Assembly: GCA_937944405.1 (NCBI GenBank)
Contig: CALDYR010000003.1
Span: 1 to 64,000, forward strand
From: an uncultured Pirellulaceae bacterium
GTDB lineage: Bacteria > Planctomycetota > Planctomycetia > Pirellulales > Pirellulaceae
Direction of reading: 5' to 3'
DNA length: 64,000 nt
How positions within the stretch are numbered: position 1 is the first letter of the stretch; every line of letters begins with the position of its first letter. The translations under genes and the position numbers were made by a program. This document shows positions 17,679 through 26,012 of this stretch, piece by piece. A model generated the notes under the pieces. The model was given only the letters and a program-made list of their open reading frames with translations. It was not told where the DNA came from and ran no database searches.

Positions 17679-18506
17679 ATGGTGATGATTCAGACACGCA
17701 AAGATAAACCCTCGGGCACGATTATTCTTAATCGTCCTGAAAAACGAAACGCCATCAACAGCCAGTCGGTGGTTGAACTGATCCAATCGTTCGAAGATTT
17801 TATGCAAGAGCGTTCGGTACGCGCGGTTGTGTTGACAGGCACGGGAAACATATTTTGCTCAGGTACTGATCTTGTCGAAATACAAAACACCTCTGACAGC
17901 TCCGACTGCATGGCGACCTGGCACCGTGAAAGCCAACAACTGAAGTCGCTGATTGAAACGATGTTACGTTGTCCCAAACCGATTATCGCGGCCATCAATG
18001 GTCCGGTGATGGGGCTGGGGACGGCATTGATGTTGGCCGCAGATATCGTCGTCGGTGCGAAATCCGCGACCGTTGGGTTCCCTGAATCTCGACGGGGCCT
18101 GAGTACCGGATTGACTTCTCCGTTGTTGACGTTCCGATTGGGGGCAGGAATCGCGGCGAGGCTTTTAATGACGGGGATGACGTTGGACTCCGCTCAGGCT
18201 TTGGGACGCGGTTTATTCCATGAGGTGGTTCCTGACGATTTCGTGTGGGCGCGGGCTAATGAGATCGCGGGCCAGTGCGCCGCGGGGGCGCGGGAATCAC
18301 ATCAGATGACCAAGCAGTTGATTAACGAAACGATTGGGGAAGTGATGCTGACGCAACTGTCGACCGGGGCGGCAAACACTGCGGCGGCAAGGACCACCGA
18401 CGCTGCCAAAGAAGGAATCGCTGCGTTTTTGGAGAAACGTGAACCCGACTGGGATAAGCCGCCTGTCTCGGAGCACGATGCCGCCGAACGCGCCTCCGAA
18501 GGATGA
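17679..18506 (+). CDS. Enoyl-CoA hydratase/isomerase (crotonase) family protein
   Basis: 275 residues. Crotonase landmarks: 'GTIILNRPEKRNAIN' at the N terminus, first oxyanion-hole loop 'NIFCSGTDL', second oxyanion glycine in 'INGPVMGLGTALMLAADI', and 'ATVGFPESRRGL' where a catalytic glutamate is placed in hydratases. One glutamate is clear (PES), the first hydratase glutamate position is occupied by a small or hydrophobic residue in 'GPVMGLGTAL', so isomerase, hydrolase or another CoA chemistry is possible. No fatty-acid genes are nearby. It converges with the decahaem cytochrome gene, 13 bp apart. Confidence 0.88.
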   Translation: MVMIQTRKDKPSGTIILNRPEKRNAINSQSVVELIQSFEDFMQERSVRAVVLTGTGNIFCSGTDLVEIQNTSDSSDCMATWHRESQQLKSLIETMLRCPKPIIAAINGPVMGLGTALMLAADIVVGAKSATVGFPESRRGLSTGLTSPLLTFRLGAGIAARLLMTGMTLDSAQALGRGLFHEVVPDDFVWARANEIAGQCAAGARESHQMTKQLINETIGEVMLTQLSTGAANTAAARTTDAAKEGIAAFLEKREPDWDKPPVSEHDAAERASEG

Positions 18507-18519
18507 CGCCGCCCTCGCC

Positions 18520-20835
18520 TTAGTCAGGTTTGCCGATGTGGTAGTTGTGACACTGCATACAACCGCTTTCCGTACGCCCCTTTTGATGACAGGAAACGCA
18601 GTCCGCTTTGACGATCGGATGGAAATTGCTCATCCCAATGCGACCGACGCAACTTTCAAAAGTGCCGATCAAAGAAGCGTCTTCATTCATCTTGTGACAG
18701 CTCGAACACGCGTTGATCGAATCTAGGGTTAAGTGCGGACGGTGCGAGAACTTCGTGAACGAAGCCCGTTCCGATTTTGGCCGATCGGCAACCCAAGCGA
18801 ATTCGAAAATGTCACCGTCGGTTCGATTAACGGTGTGGCAACGACGGCATCCGCCGGGCGCGGCGGTTGAATTCGCTTTCTGAAACAACGCCGAAACCGC
18901 ATCGTTAGTGTCGGCGGATTCAACGCGACTGATGCAGTCGTTCCATGACATTACTACTTTATCGGCGTGAATGATTGGGCGATAACCAATTTCCAACAGT
19001 CGGTCGTCGCGGTACCACCCCGATTTTAAAACGACACCAGCAACCTCTGGCATCAGCCGAATCTCGCTCGGTGGAGCGGTCAGTGGAGCGGTCGTGGTTT
19101 GAGTGATACCTGCTTTAGCTTCCGGGGAAGTTTTCAAATGGGTATCCAGCGGTCGACCCATCGTTTCGGCTGGGAGGTGCAAAGGGTTCGTGGCCAATAG
19201 TTCGGACAAATACGACATGCCAGTTTCGGTCTCGCCTTCCTCGATGTCCTCTTTCTGGTTGGAGCTATCTTCGTTTTGCCGCGATTTCTGCAAGTCTTGC
19301 AGCGTGTTTGCTGACAGAGGGTTTTCAGCCAATAATTCTTGATTGGGTAATTCTTGATTGGGTAATTCTTGATTGGGTAATTCTTGATTGGGTAATTCTT
19401 GGACCGGTTTTGCAGGCCGTGTATAAGCAGTCAGAAGTGCACTGTGGACTGGCGAGGTGTTCGACAATTGTTGGGCTGACTGGGTTTGGAGTTCTTCGGC
19501 AAGATTGGGCAACCAGCGTTTCGCGGTAGCACTAAAAACCTCTGGGGTTAACCCCGATAACAATTGGTTTGAAACGGCGCTTGAGAATCGATCTTTCATC
19601 ACTGCTGACATTCGCCGGTCGATAGCAGTTTGCCCTTCTTGAGCAAGTTCGTGCAGTAAACGTTTGATCCCCCAAACAAGTTCGACGGCAAGTTCGACCG
19701 ACTCGGGATCATCAGTATCGATGTCACCAAAGGAAAAATCTGATTTTAGTTTTGAAATTGTTTCTAATGTCTTTCGATCTCCGGCCAATAGCAATCGCAT
19801 CATCGGTGGCAATTCACCATCGAAGTCACCGGTCGCAACGACCGGCCAATTACCGACATTCAACTTTTGACTTTCGATTGCCGCCATATCTAATATCGGC
19901 AGTGCGAACAGCTTCCATCCTGTCTGCCCGCTATCTGCGATTTGTTGAGCGTGACAGTTTCCGCAAGCTTGTTCAAATGAAGTCAGACGTTGCACTTTTT
20001 GCTGACCGTCTCCTACGTGGCAGAGGTTGCATTCGAAATCGGTTTGTGCATTTTTGAAGTGTTTGTTCAGATGAGTCCCGTGGTCAAATGCGATTCGTTG
20101 GCGGGCGATTTGAGGCCATTGATTGAATTCAGGGTGATCGGTTTCGAAGCTGTGAAACGTTTGTGCGTGGCAACTCTGGCATTGTTGATCAGTGAGCGTG
20201 GAAAGGCTAACGTTGCCGTGGTGCTCTTGGTGGCAAACGCTACAAGTGATCTCGTTCCCATGGGACAGCCCAGAGAAACGAACCAGTTGCCCCGTGATGG
20301 AGTCTTGCGGTGCTGGACTTAAGGGAACAGTATCGGCGTTACCCGAACAATGTGCCAATTGCTCAGTGGAAATGCCATGAGGGTAGAGCGCAAAGGAGTT
20401 GCCGATAGTTTTTTCGTGACACTTCATGCAGAGCGCGATTTGAGCAGTGTCGTCCTGATGCCCCGACGCCCAACGAGAAAAAGATTCATGGGCCGCGCCG
20501 TGGCATGCACCGCAGCGCGCACCGCGTCTGCCGGCCAGCAACTGTGCGTGCGGCGAACTCAAGGGGCCGGGGGCCAAGAACTCTTTGTTCCATGGTGAAT
20601 TGAATGCTATCAGGAGAAACCCAATAGTTAGTCCCGTCATCGCGAAGGTGAAAGATCCTCGCCGCGATCGCAACGAAGGCAATGTTAATTCGATGGGTGA
20701 CAGATCGTTTGTTACTGAATTATCGTCCCGATCAGTCTCTTGATTGAAGGTCGGAAGCGCGACAATTTCCGTGTTTAAATTGGGACGTTCATAGTCACTA
20801 TGTTTCTGTGAAAGCTCCTGTGGGTTGAAGTTCAT
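18520..20835 (-). CDS. Membrane-anchored decahaem cytochrome c
   Basis: 771 residues with ten CxxCH haem sites: six between residues about 105 and 320 (CGACH, CMKCH, CSVCH, CQSCH, CNLCH, CGNCH) and four in the last 140 (CRRCH, CSSCH, CVSCH, CMQCH). The N-terminal 55 residues look cytoplasmic and are followed by one membrane helix, so the haem domain faces the periplasm. The long haem-free middle (about 320-630) contains a five-unit ELPNQ-like repeat near residues 477-500. It is last in a five-gene operon; its ATG overlaps the stop of the b-type membrane gene (ATGA). The likely role is to receive electrons from the membrane subunit and pass them to a periplasmic acceptor. No catalytic haem motif such as CxxCK is seen. 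Confidence 0.88.
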   Translation of the reverse strand: MNFNPQELSQKHSDYERPNLNTEIVALPTFNQETDRDDNSVTNDLSPIELTLPSLRSRRGSFTFAMTGLTIGFLLIAFNSPWNKEFLAPGPLSSPHAQLLAGRRGARCGACHGAAHESFSRWASGHQDDTAQIALCMKCHEKTIGNSFALYPHGISTEQLAHCSGNADTVPLSPAPQDSITGQLVRFSGLSHGNEITCSVCHQEHHGNVSLSTLTDQQCQSCHAQTFHSFETDHPEFNQWPQIARQRIAFDHGTHLNKHFKNAQTDFECNLCHVGDGQQKVQRLTSFEQACGNCHAQQIADSGQTGWKLFALPILDMAAIESQKLNVGNWPVVATGDFDGELPPMMRLLLAGDRKTLETISKLKSDFSFGDIDTDDPESVELAVELVWGIKRLLHELAQEGQTAIDRRMSAVMKDRFSSAVSNQLLSGLTPEVFSATAKRWLPNLAEELQTQSAQQLSNTSPVHSALLTAYTRPAKPVQELPNQELPNQELPNQELPNQELLAENPLSANTLQDLQKSRQNEDSSNQKEDIEEGETETGMSYLSELLATNPLHLPAETMGRPLDTHLKTSPEAKAGITQTTTAPLTAPPSEIRLMPEVAGVVLKSGWYRDDRLLEIGYRPIIHADKVVMSWNDCISRVESADTNDAVSALFQKANSTAAPGGCRRCHTVNRTDGDIFEFAWVADRPKSERASFTKFSHRPHLTLDSINACSSCHKMNEDASLIGTFESCVGRIGMSNFHPIVKADCVSCHQKGRTESGCMQCHNYHIGKPD
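19334..19402. repeat. 15-bp in-frame tandem repeat in the decahaem gene
   Basis: Four full copies of AATTCTTGATTGGGT (19334-19393) and a partial fifth. On the coding strand each encodes the pentapeptide ELPNQ or its shift, in the haem-free linker. Near-identical units suggest recent expansion. Confidence 0.93.
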
Positions 20836-21674
20836 GGCATCGCTCCGGAAAACGCATGAGCCAGAACGCCATGCACGACCGCAACGATCAGCAGGCTGTA
20901 TGTGACACCGATGTGGGCGAACAGCCAGATTTTCAAACGTCCTTGGATAGCTCGATGGAAGTCTAAATCATCTTTTTGCCGGACTAACACTGCCAACCTA
21001 CGACTGGCGTGGCGTTGGTCTTCACCGAGGAACCGGTCAAGCGCTTCTAATTCGCCCACCAACTGCCTCTTCCGCCCACCTGAGGGGCTTAAGTTGTATG
21101 CGAAACTACGTGGGGTTTCGAAGAAGTAGATTAAACGATTGGCGTAAAATTTCGCCAGCACCTCCGACGATTCACAGGCCTCCATCACCACGGCGCGGGC
21201 TTGTTGCGCTAATTTCTGCCGCATCGCAGGGATGCGTTCGAAGATGACTTCCTCTTTGATTGCGGACAGACGCTTCGGCAGAATACGCGTCATGTACAGC
21301 CCGTAAACACCAGAAAACGCGACGAAAAAGTACAGCCCCGAAAGGAAAATCTCGAGCCCACCGTCGGGGACACGCCACTTTACGTGCATCCCAAAAAGAA
21401 CGAAGGTCGCCAATCCAACGTAAATGTGCAGTTGCATCCAAAATCTGGCCGAACCGATGTTCGGAATGAAAGGGAGACGCTTCCGCATATTGAGCGCTGT
21501 TAAAAAGAAGAGACACCCAATAAAAACATAGCCAGTAAAAAAACTGCTGCTCAACAGTTGGTTTTGCAGCCATCCCCCGATTGCTGCCATCGCCAGAATA
21601 GAAATGCAGGTGGCAAACGCGAATTTTTTGCGGCGGCCGGAGAAGGTGAATGTTTTGGATTTGACGTGATTCAT
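20832..21674 (-). CDS. b-type cytochrome-like membrane subunit
   Basis: 280 residues. Helices lie near residues 18-36, 45-62, 82-104, 110-130 and 245-270, with a 110-residue soluble loop rich in charged residues between the fourth and fifth. Histidines sit within helices in 'QLHIYVGLATFVLFGMHVKW' (two, 15 apart) and 'FAHIGVTYSLLIVAVVHGVLAH' (three), the spacing used to bind two b haems across a membrane. The layout resembles ferric-reductase or cytochrome b561-like subunits. It starts 1 bp after the stop of the ferredoxin fusion and overlaps the decahaem gene, so it probably links these two in electron transfer. The family is not certain. Confidence 0.72.
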   Translation of the reverse strand: MNHVKSKTFTFSGRRKKFAFATCISILAMAAIGGWLQNQLLSSSFFTGYVFIGCLFFLTALNMRKRLPFIPNIGSARFWMQLHIYVGLATFVLFGMHVKWRVPDGGLEIFLSGLYFFVAFSGVYGLYMTRILPKRLSAIKEEVIFERIPAMRQKLAQQARAVVMEACESSEVLAKFYANRLIYFFETPRSFAYNLSPSGGRKRQLVGELEALDRFLGEDQRHASRRLAVLVRQKDDLDFHRAIQGRLKIWLFAHIGVTYSLLIVAVVHGVLAHAFSGAMP

Positions 21675-21675
21675 A

Positions 21676-23397
21676 CTACCGCTCGGTCAATCCAATCATC
21701 GCTTCTGGCGTCGACAGATCAATGCGCGCAAGTGCATCGTGAGGGCAAGCATGTTGACAGGCCGGGCCTGTGGGTTGATTGGAACAAAGATCGCACTTGG
21801 TGGCTTTCAAAATCGGTGTCGGGCCATCGGTAGACAAAATTGGCAACCCTCGGGGGGAGTTGATTTCGGCCATCTTGATGTTTTCGTAGGGGCAGCTATT
21901 GGCACACGTTGAGCATCCAACGCACGTGCTGTCGTTGATAGTGACGTTTCCTGTTTCTTCCGATCGCCCGATAGCGCCGGTGGGGCACCCGATCATGCAG
22001 ACGGGATCCATGCAGTGCATGCAGGCACTGGCAATCATCCAATGCCCGTGTTTCTCACCCTGCCGAACGAACCGGGGGTTGTTGTTATGGGTCGCCGCAC
22101 AAGCTCGGACGCAATCGTCACAGCGCGTGCAGCGGTCGAGGTCGATGACCATCGCTTGGGTACCGTTGATGTAGCGGCCGCCAACCAGAAATTCAAGTAA
22201 ATTCTGATCTAATGACCGTTCACGCGAAATCATTCGTCGGCTAGAAGCGGCGTTCGCTTGAGGATATAAGGGAGGGCGGTCGGCGGCGGAAGTGTTGGGT
22301 AGAACGTGTTGTTCAATCACTGAGGTGGGGATTTTCAAAACATCAACATAACCAACCGCGCGCAGTGAAAGCATCCAGGGACGCTGTTGCCCGGTCTCCC
22401 AATTATGGTGAAGTTCACGAAATCCAAAGGTTTGACCTTTGCCTAAGTACGCGATGGTCTGCTGACCATCGCCGCGACTGCGACTGAGTCGAGCGAACCC
22501 GTTGCGGATCATGATCAATCCATCAACATACTGGCCCTGTTGGGCGATGATAGGTTCGGACAGGATTCGGTCAGCGATGTCTTTCTCTTTTGTCGAACGA
22601 AAGTTTTGGTGCCATTGGAAACTCCCGTAAGATTCGAAAATCGTCGTGTCGCTGATGGCGTCGATTGATGCCTGGGGTAGGTTTTTAAGCAAGTCGGTTT
22701 CACGTAAATGCGAACGAATGCTGTTTTCGCGATATTGAGATTCAATATGCTGCCGCATTGCGTCATGACGTTTCAGTAGTTCTCGAAACCCCTGCCATCG
22801 TATTTCCAGAATAAAGGTTTTTTTGTTGGCCACGACGGTCGCTGAACGCGGGGTACGAGTCAGCGCAGAAATTTCGCCAAAAATTTCGCCGGGATGTAAT
22901 GCCACTGATTGCCCGGGGGGAATGACCCGAGGAATGTCGTGCAGAAAGACGCGTGTCTGTGCGCCTTGGGATCGTTGACCGATGGTGCCGGTGTTTGATT
23001 CTGAATTGGATTTTAACTCCCGCACTTCGGAGTATTTTGAATTGCTCCACAGTTGGGAGATGGTTTCAAAAAACGATTTCTGGTGGGCGTGATTTCGGCC
23101 TAGAATCGGTTTCGCGATTTTCTTCAGCGACACCAGTGCTTCGCCATCGATAATGAGGAAGGCGCTGCTGCCATAGTCGCCTTCACGGACGATGATGTCG
23201 CCTTGGCGATACTCGATTAAACGGCAATCATTCTGCAGAATCCCACGCAGCGGCATGTGTTTGGAGAACTCGGCCTGATCCATCGAAGCAAAGGGTTCGA
23301 TTCGAATCAGTTTGGATACAGCGTCATCATCGAGTTGCGGATCTAGTGGTTGATCCCAACGCTTTGGTTTTTTGATGATGGTTGCTGGCGGTGTCAA
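21676..23397 (-). CDS. Cyclic-nucleotide-binding / four-cluster ferredoxin fusion
   Basis: 573 residues. A first cNMP domain spans about 45-210; its phosphate-binding cassette 'FGEISALTRTPRSAT' (173-187) keeps both the glutamate and arginine that hold cyclic nucleotide in CRP, but a 65-residue polar insertion (about 93-157) splits the barrel. A second cNMP-like domain (about 235-365) has 'GQTFGFRELHHNW' and lacks that arginine context. Residues 405-565 are a NrfC/DmsB-type ferredoxin with sixteen cysteines in four groups (423/426/429/433, 459/462/467/471, 492/495/498/502, 535/538/547/551), enough for four [4Fe-4S] clusters. No signal peptide or Tat motif, so it is cytoplasmic. The start is a TTG. 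It sits between the tetrahaem and b-type genes. Confidence 0.9.
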   Translation of the reverse strand: MTPPATIIKKPKRWDQPLDPQLDDDAVSKLIRIEPFASMDQAEFSKHMPLRGILQNDCRLIEYRQGDIIVREGDYGSSAFLIIDGEALVSLKKIAKPILGRNHAHQKSFFETISQLWSNSKYSEVRELKSNSESNTGTIGQRSQGAQTRVFLHDIPRVIPPGQSVALHPGEIFGEISALTRTPRSATVVANKKTFILEIRWQGFRELLKRHDAMRQHIESQYRENSIRSHLRETDLLKNLPQASIDAISDTTIFESYGSFQWHQNFRSTKEKDIADRILSEPIIAQQGQYVDGLIMIRNGFARLSRSRGDGQQTIAYLGKGQTFGFRELHHNWETGQQRPWMLSLRAVGYVDVLKIPTSVIEQHVLPNTSAADRPPLYPQANAASSRRMISRERSLDQNLLEFLVGGRYINGTQAMVIDLDRCTRCDDCVRACAATHNNNPRFVRQGEKHGHWMIASACMHCMDPVCMIGCPTGAIGRSEETGNVTINDSTCVGCSTCANSCPYENIKMAEINSPRGLPILSTDGPTPILKATKCDLCSNQPTGPACQHACPHDALARIDLSTPEAMIGLTER

Positions 23398-23466
23398 GGA
23401 TTTTTCGAGGTGTGAAAGGTTAGATACTTAATGTGCAATGTTCGATGTGGGATTTGGATTTTAGCG

Positions 23467-24483
23467 TCACTTATATTGGTCAGGTGTCGGCAAAAATGAG
23501 TCTACTAATGTCAACGTAGTGCCGTCGGCATTGACGGCAAACTCTTGGCCAAACTGCCGGATGGCATCGGCGACGGCAATCAACTGGGCCTTGTTATTGG
23601 TTCGCAGATCAGCTTTGGAAAAGGCCGCCAGCGCGCCTTCAACTTCTGCGATCGGAATGGTTTTTTGTAGCTTGATTAAACGTTTGGCGGTCTCAGCGGC
23701 TCGACCTGCCACCGTTAATCCGTAGGTTGACTTTTGCGTGGCGTTGGCGGTCGCTCGGGTGCTGAATTCTAGGTCCGCGATCAATCCAACGACGTACATC
23801 ACACGCAGGCGTTGGATGCTTGAAGCGGCATTGAATTGTCCGTCGGATCGCAGAAAATTATGCCGGACTTGTCCCTGCGACCAACGCACCAATTCAAAGT
23901 CCAAGCTTCCGGCTTTATGCCCGCCGAGGTTGACTAATTCTTCGTTAGGGACGGTGTGACAGTGGTAACAACTGCTGGCGATGAGGTACAGATCGCGTGT
24001 GTTCCGCATCCCGTAAGCGGTGCTCAGGGCCAATCGTTCATCACGATGTTCTGCAGATTCGGTTTCTTTCGTTTCAGTGACTGCGCCGTAATCGTTATGG
24101 ACGGCCAGCCAATCTTCGGCCGCTCCGTGGCATGATTCGCATGAAATTCCTGAAATTGGTTTGTTTCGGTCCCCGTTGGTTTGAAGTGTAAAATGACAAT
24201 TGATGCAGACGGCGCTGCGTTTGACCGATCGCAAACCCAACTTTTGACAGATCTCCGACGATTTCGGATCGCGCGAAAGCTGTTCGAAGGTTGTGAAGTG
24301 TGGCGTTTGTTTCCACACTCGAACTTCACTGCCATGGCACTTCGCACAAGATTCATAGGACAGCACGCTACTTGGGTCACATTGCGGCGGTTGGGCACGG
24401 GTTGATCTTATTAAGAAAGCGTGCGCCAGCACAACGCAAACAATGGTCGCGGAACGGTAGAAATAAGTGTTGGTTGTACGCAT
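23467..24483 (-). CDS. Tetrahaem cytochrome c, c554-like
   Basis: 338 residues with a signal peptide ('IVCVVLAHAFLIRSTRAQ'). Four CxxCH sites: 'CAKCHGSEVRVWKQTPHF', seen as CAKCH with the downstream W and H, then CINCH, CESCHGAAEDWLAVH and CYHCH. The order, and the CESCHGA-W-H element, are those of cytochrome c554-type proteins, which carry electrons in the periplasm. The C-terminal 170 residues carry no haem sites and look helical. I chose the ATG at 24483, which gives a clean signal peptide, over one at 24519 that would overlap the upstream gene. It starts 10 bp after the reductase gene. Confidence 0.85.
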   Translation of the reverse strand: MRTTNTYFYRSATIVCVVLAHAFLIRSTRAQPPQCDPSSVLSYESCAKCHGSEVRVWKQTPHFTTFEQLSRDPKSSEICQKLGLRSVKRSAVCINCHFTLQTNGDRNKPISGISCESCHGAAEDWLAVHNDYGAVTETKETESAEHRDERLALSTAYGMRNTRDLYLIASSCYHCHTVPNEELVNLGGHKAGSLDFELVRWSQGQVRHNFLRSDGQFNAASSIQRLRVMYVVGLIADLEFSTRATANATQKSTYGLTVAGRAAETAKRLIKLQKTIPIAEVEGALAAFSKADLRTNNKAQLIAVADAIRQFGQEFAVNADGTTLTLVDSFLPTPDQYK

Positions 24484-24493
24484 GTTTCTTCCC

Positions 24494-25804
24494 CTAGAGA
24501 TCAATTTCGATCGTACCATTGGGTTTTGCCAAACACAGCAAACACGTCCCCGGCGAACAATCGACTGCTTCGCCTTGGGGATAGGTTACGTTGCCACGAA
24601 GCAACGCCGTTTCGCAGGTCCCGCAACTTCCGGCGCGGCATCCTGAATCAGGGAAGATTTCACTTGCTTCCGCCAGTTCCAGCAGCGAATCGTGATTCGC
24701 TGACCATGGGACAGTTAGGTTCGATTTCTTGAACGTTACCGGTGCTAACTGATCGTGTTGCGCGGCGATGGTGGCACTGGTTTTCACGCTGGCGGTTTTG
24801 GTTTTCCCAATCGATGCCTGCCCGAAGGCTTCGTAAAAGATTCGGTCCGGGGGAACCTGCCACTGAACCAAGCCTTGATGAATGGACGCCATAAACGCGG
24901 GCGGTCCACAGAGGTAAAACTGACAGTGATTGTTAGGTAACATTTGCTTCAACAGGTCAATCGAAACGGTCCCTTGGACATGAAAATTTTGATTGATAAC
25001 GTCTGTCTTTAGCGGTCGCGAAAAACAATGAATTGCATGCAAGTTCGGGGTCGCGTCGGTTAGCTCCTTGATCGTGGAATAGAAAACGCGTTCGGCGCTG
25101 TTGCCAACGCCGTACAACAATAACGCCATCCGTCCGTTGTCGGTTTCACGCAACCGTTGCAAAATACTGATCATGGGTGTGATGCCGATTCCACCTGCTA
25201 ATAACACCACCGGTAGCTTAGAGGTTTCATCTAAAATAAATTTCCCGGCGGGTGCTTTGACTTCGATACGATCACCGGCACACATTGAACGGTTGATAAA
25301 ATGGCTGGCTAAGCCATGATGAAATTGTTTTGGTTCGGTTTCGGATGATTGGGGCAAGGGAATGGTGATGGCTTTCACCGTGACGCGGTAAACGTCTGGC
25401 AACGGCGCAGAGGACAGTGAGTAACAGCGCACGATCGGATTCGCCTGCCCTGGCACCGGTAGCTTTAGCGTTAAGTGCTGGCCTGGAGCGAAGGCGGGGA
25501 TCGCTTTTCCGTCTTCAGGCCGTAGATAAACTGAAACAATGTCTGTGGCTTCTTGGACAACGTCGGCGACCACGAACGTTCGATACCCAATCCAAGTGGT
25601 CACGGGTTCTTGGCTGGCTTGGGCGACGCGTTTCTCCATCACGCGTTCGATCTGCTGCTTCAGTAACTTTCGTGATAATTCAAACTGCCGTCGGTTGTGC
25701 CCCATCAAGGTCAGCGACTGGGCTGACCAGAGGCCCAGTTGCACCATCACCAATACGCACATTGCGATTCCCAAAATGAGAAAAAGTGATTGGTAGCTAT
25801 CCAT
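24494..25804 (-). CDS. Membrane-anchored NAD(P)H:[2Fe-2S] flavin reductase
   Basis: 436 residues. One N-terminal membrane helix (about 3-27) and a basic coiled stretch precede an FNR-type module: FAD site 'RCYSLSSAP', 'GKFILD' and the NAD(P) site 'VVLLAGGIGITPMISIL', then 'FYLCGPPAFM' and 'FYEAFG'. A plant-type ferredoxin domain ends the protein, with the cluster ligands in 'SGCRAGSCGTC' and a final cysteine in 'TCLLC'. This is the order of flavodehydrogenase-ferredoxin reductases such as those of ring dioxygenases and the Hmp reductase half, here tied to the membrane. It is first in the minus-strand operon, divergent from the cyclase gene. Likely job: take electrons from NAD(P)H into the chain. 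Start ATG 25804; one at 25816 is possible. Confidence 0.92.
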   Translation of the reverse strand: MDSYQSLFLILGIAMCVLVMVQLGLWSAQSLTLMGHNRRQFELSRKLLKQQIERVMEKRVAQASQEPVTTWIGYRTFVVADVVQEATDIVSVYLRPEDGKAIPAFAPGQHLTLKLPVPGQANPIVRCYSLSSAPLPDVYRVTVKAITIPLPQSSETEPKQFHHGLASHFINRSMCAGDRIEVKAPAGKFILDETSKLPVVLLAGGIGITPMISILQRLRETDNGRMALLLYGVGNSAERVFYSTIKELTDATPNLHAIHCFSRPLKTDVINQNFHVQGTVSIDLLKQMLPNNHCQFYLCGPPAFMASIHQGLVQWQVPPDRIFYEAFGQASIGKTKTASVKTSATIAAQHDQLAPVTFKKSNLTVPWSANHDSLLELAEASEIFPDSGCRAGSCGTCETALLRGNVTYPQGEAVDCSPGTCLLCLAKPNGTIEIDL

Positions 25805-26012
25805 GATTCCTTTCAATCGGCCCTATCGTTACCACCGGTGCAGTTTGTGCAATTGGATCTGTTGCCTGTTGGCTCAAAACGTTTCGTTATTGAAACTTCG
25901 TCCAAAGCTTGAAGGAACCTTTAGGTATTTGGAGTTCAGGGGGCAATTTCAGACCTACACTTTTACCAGACCCGATAATCCCCCAACCCTGCCTTCCAGT
26001 GCCAGCACGGCC

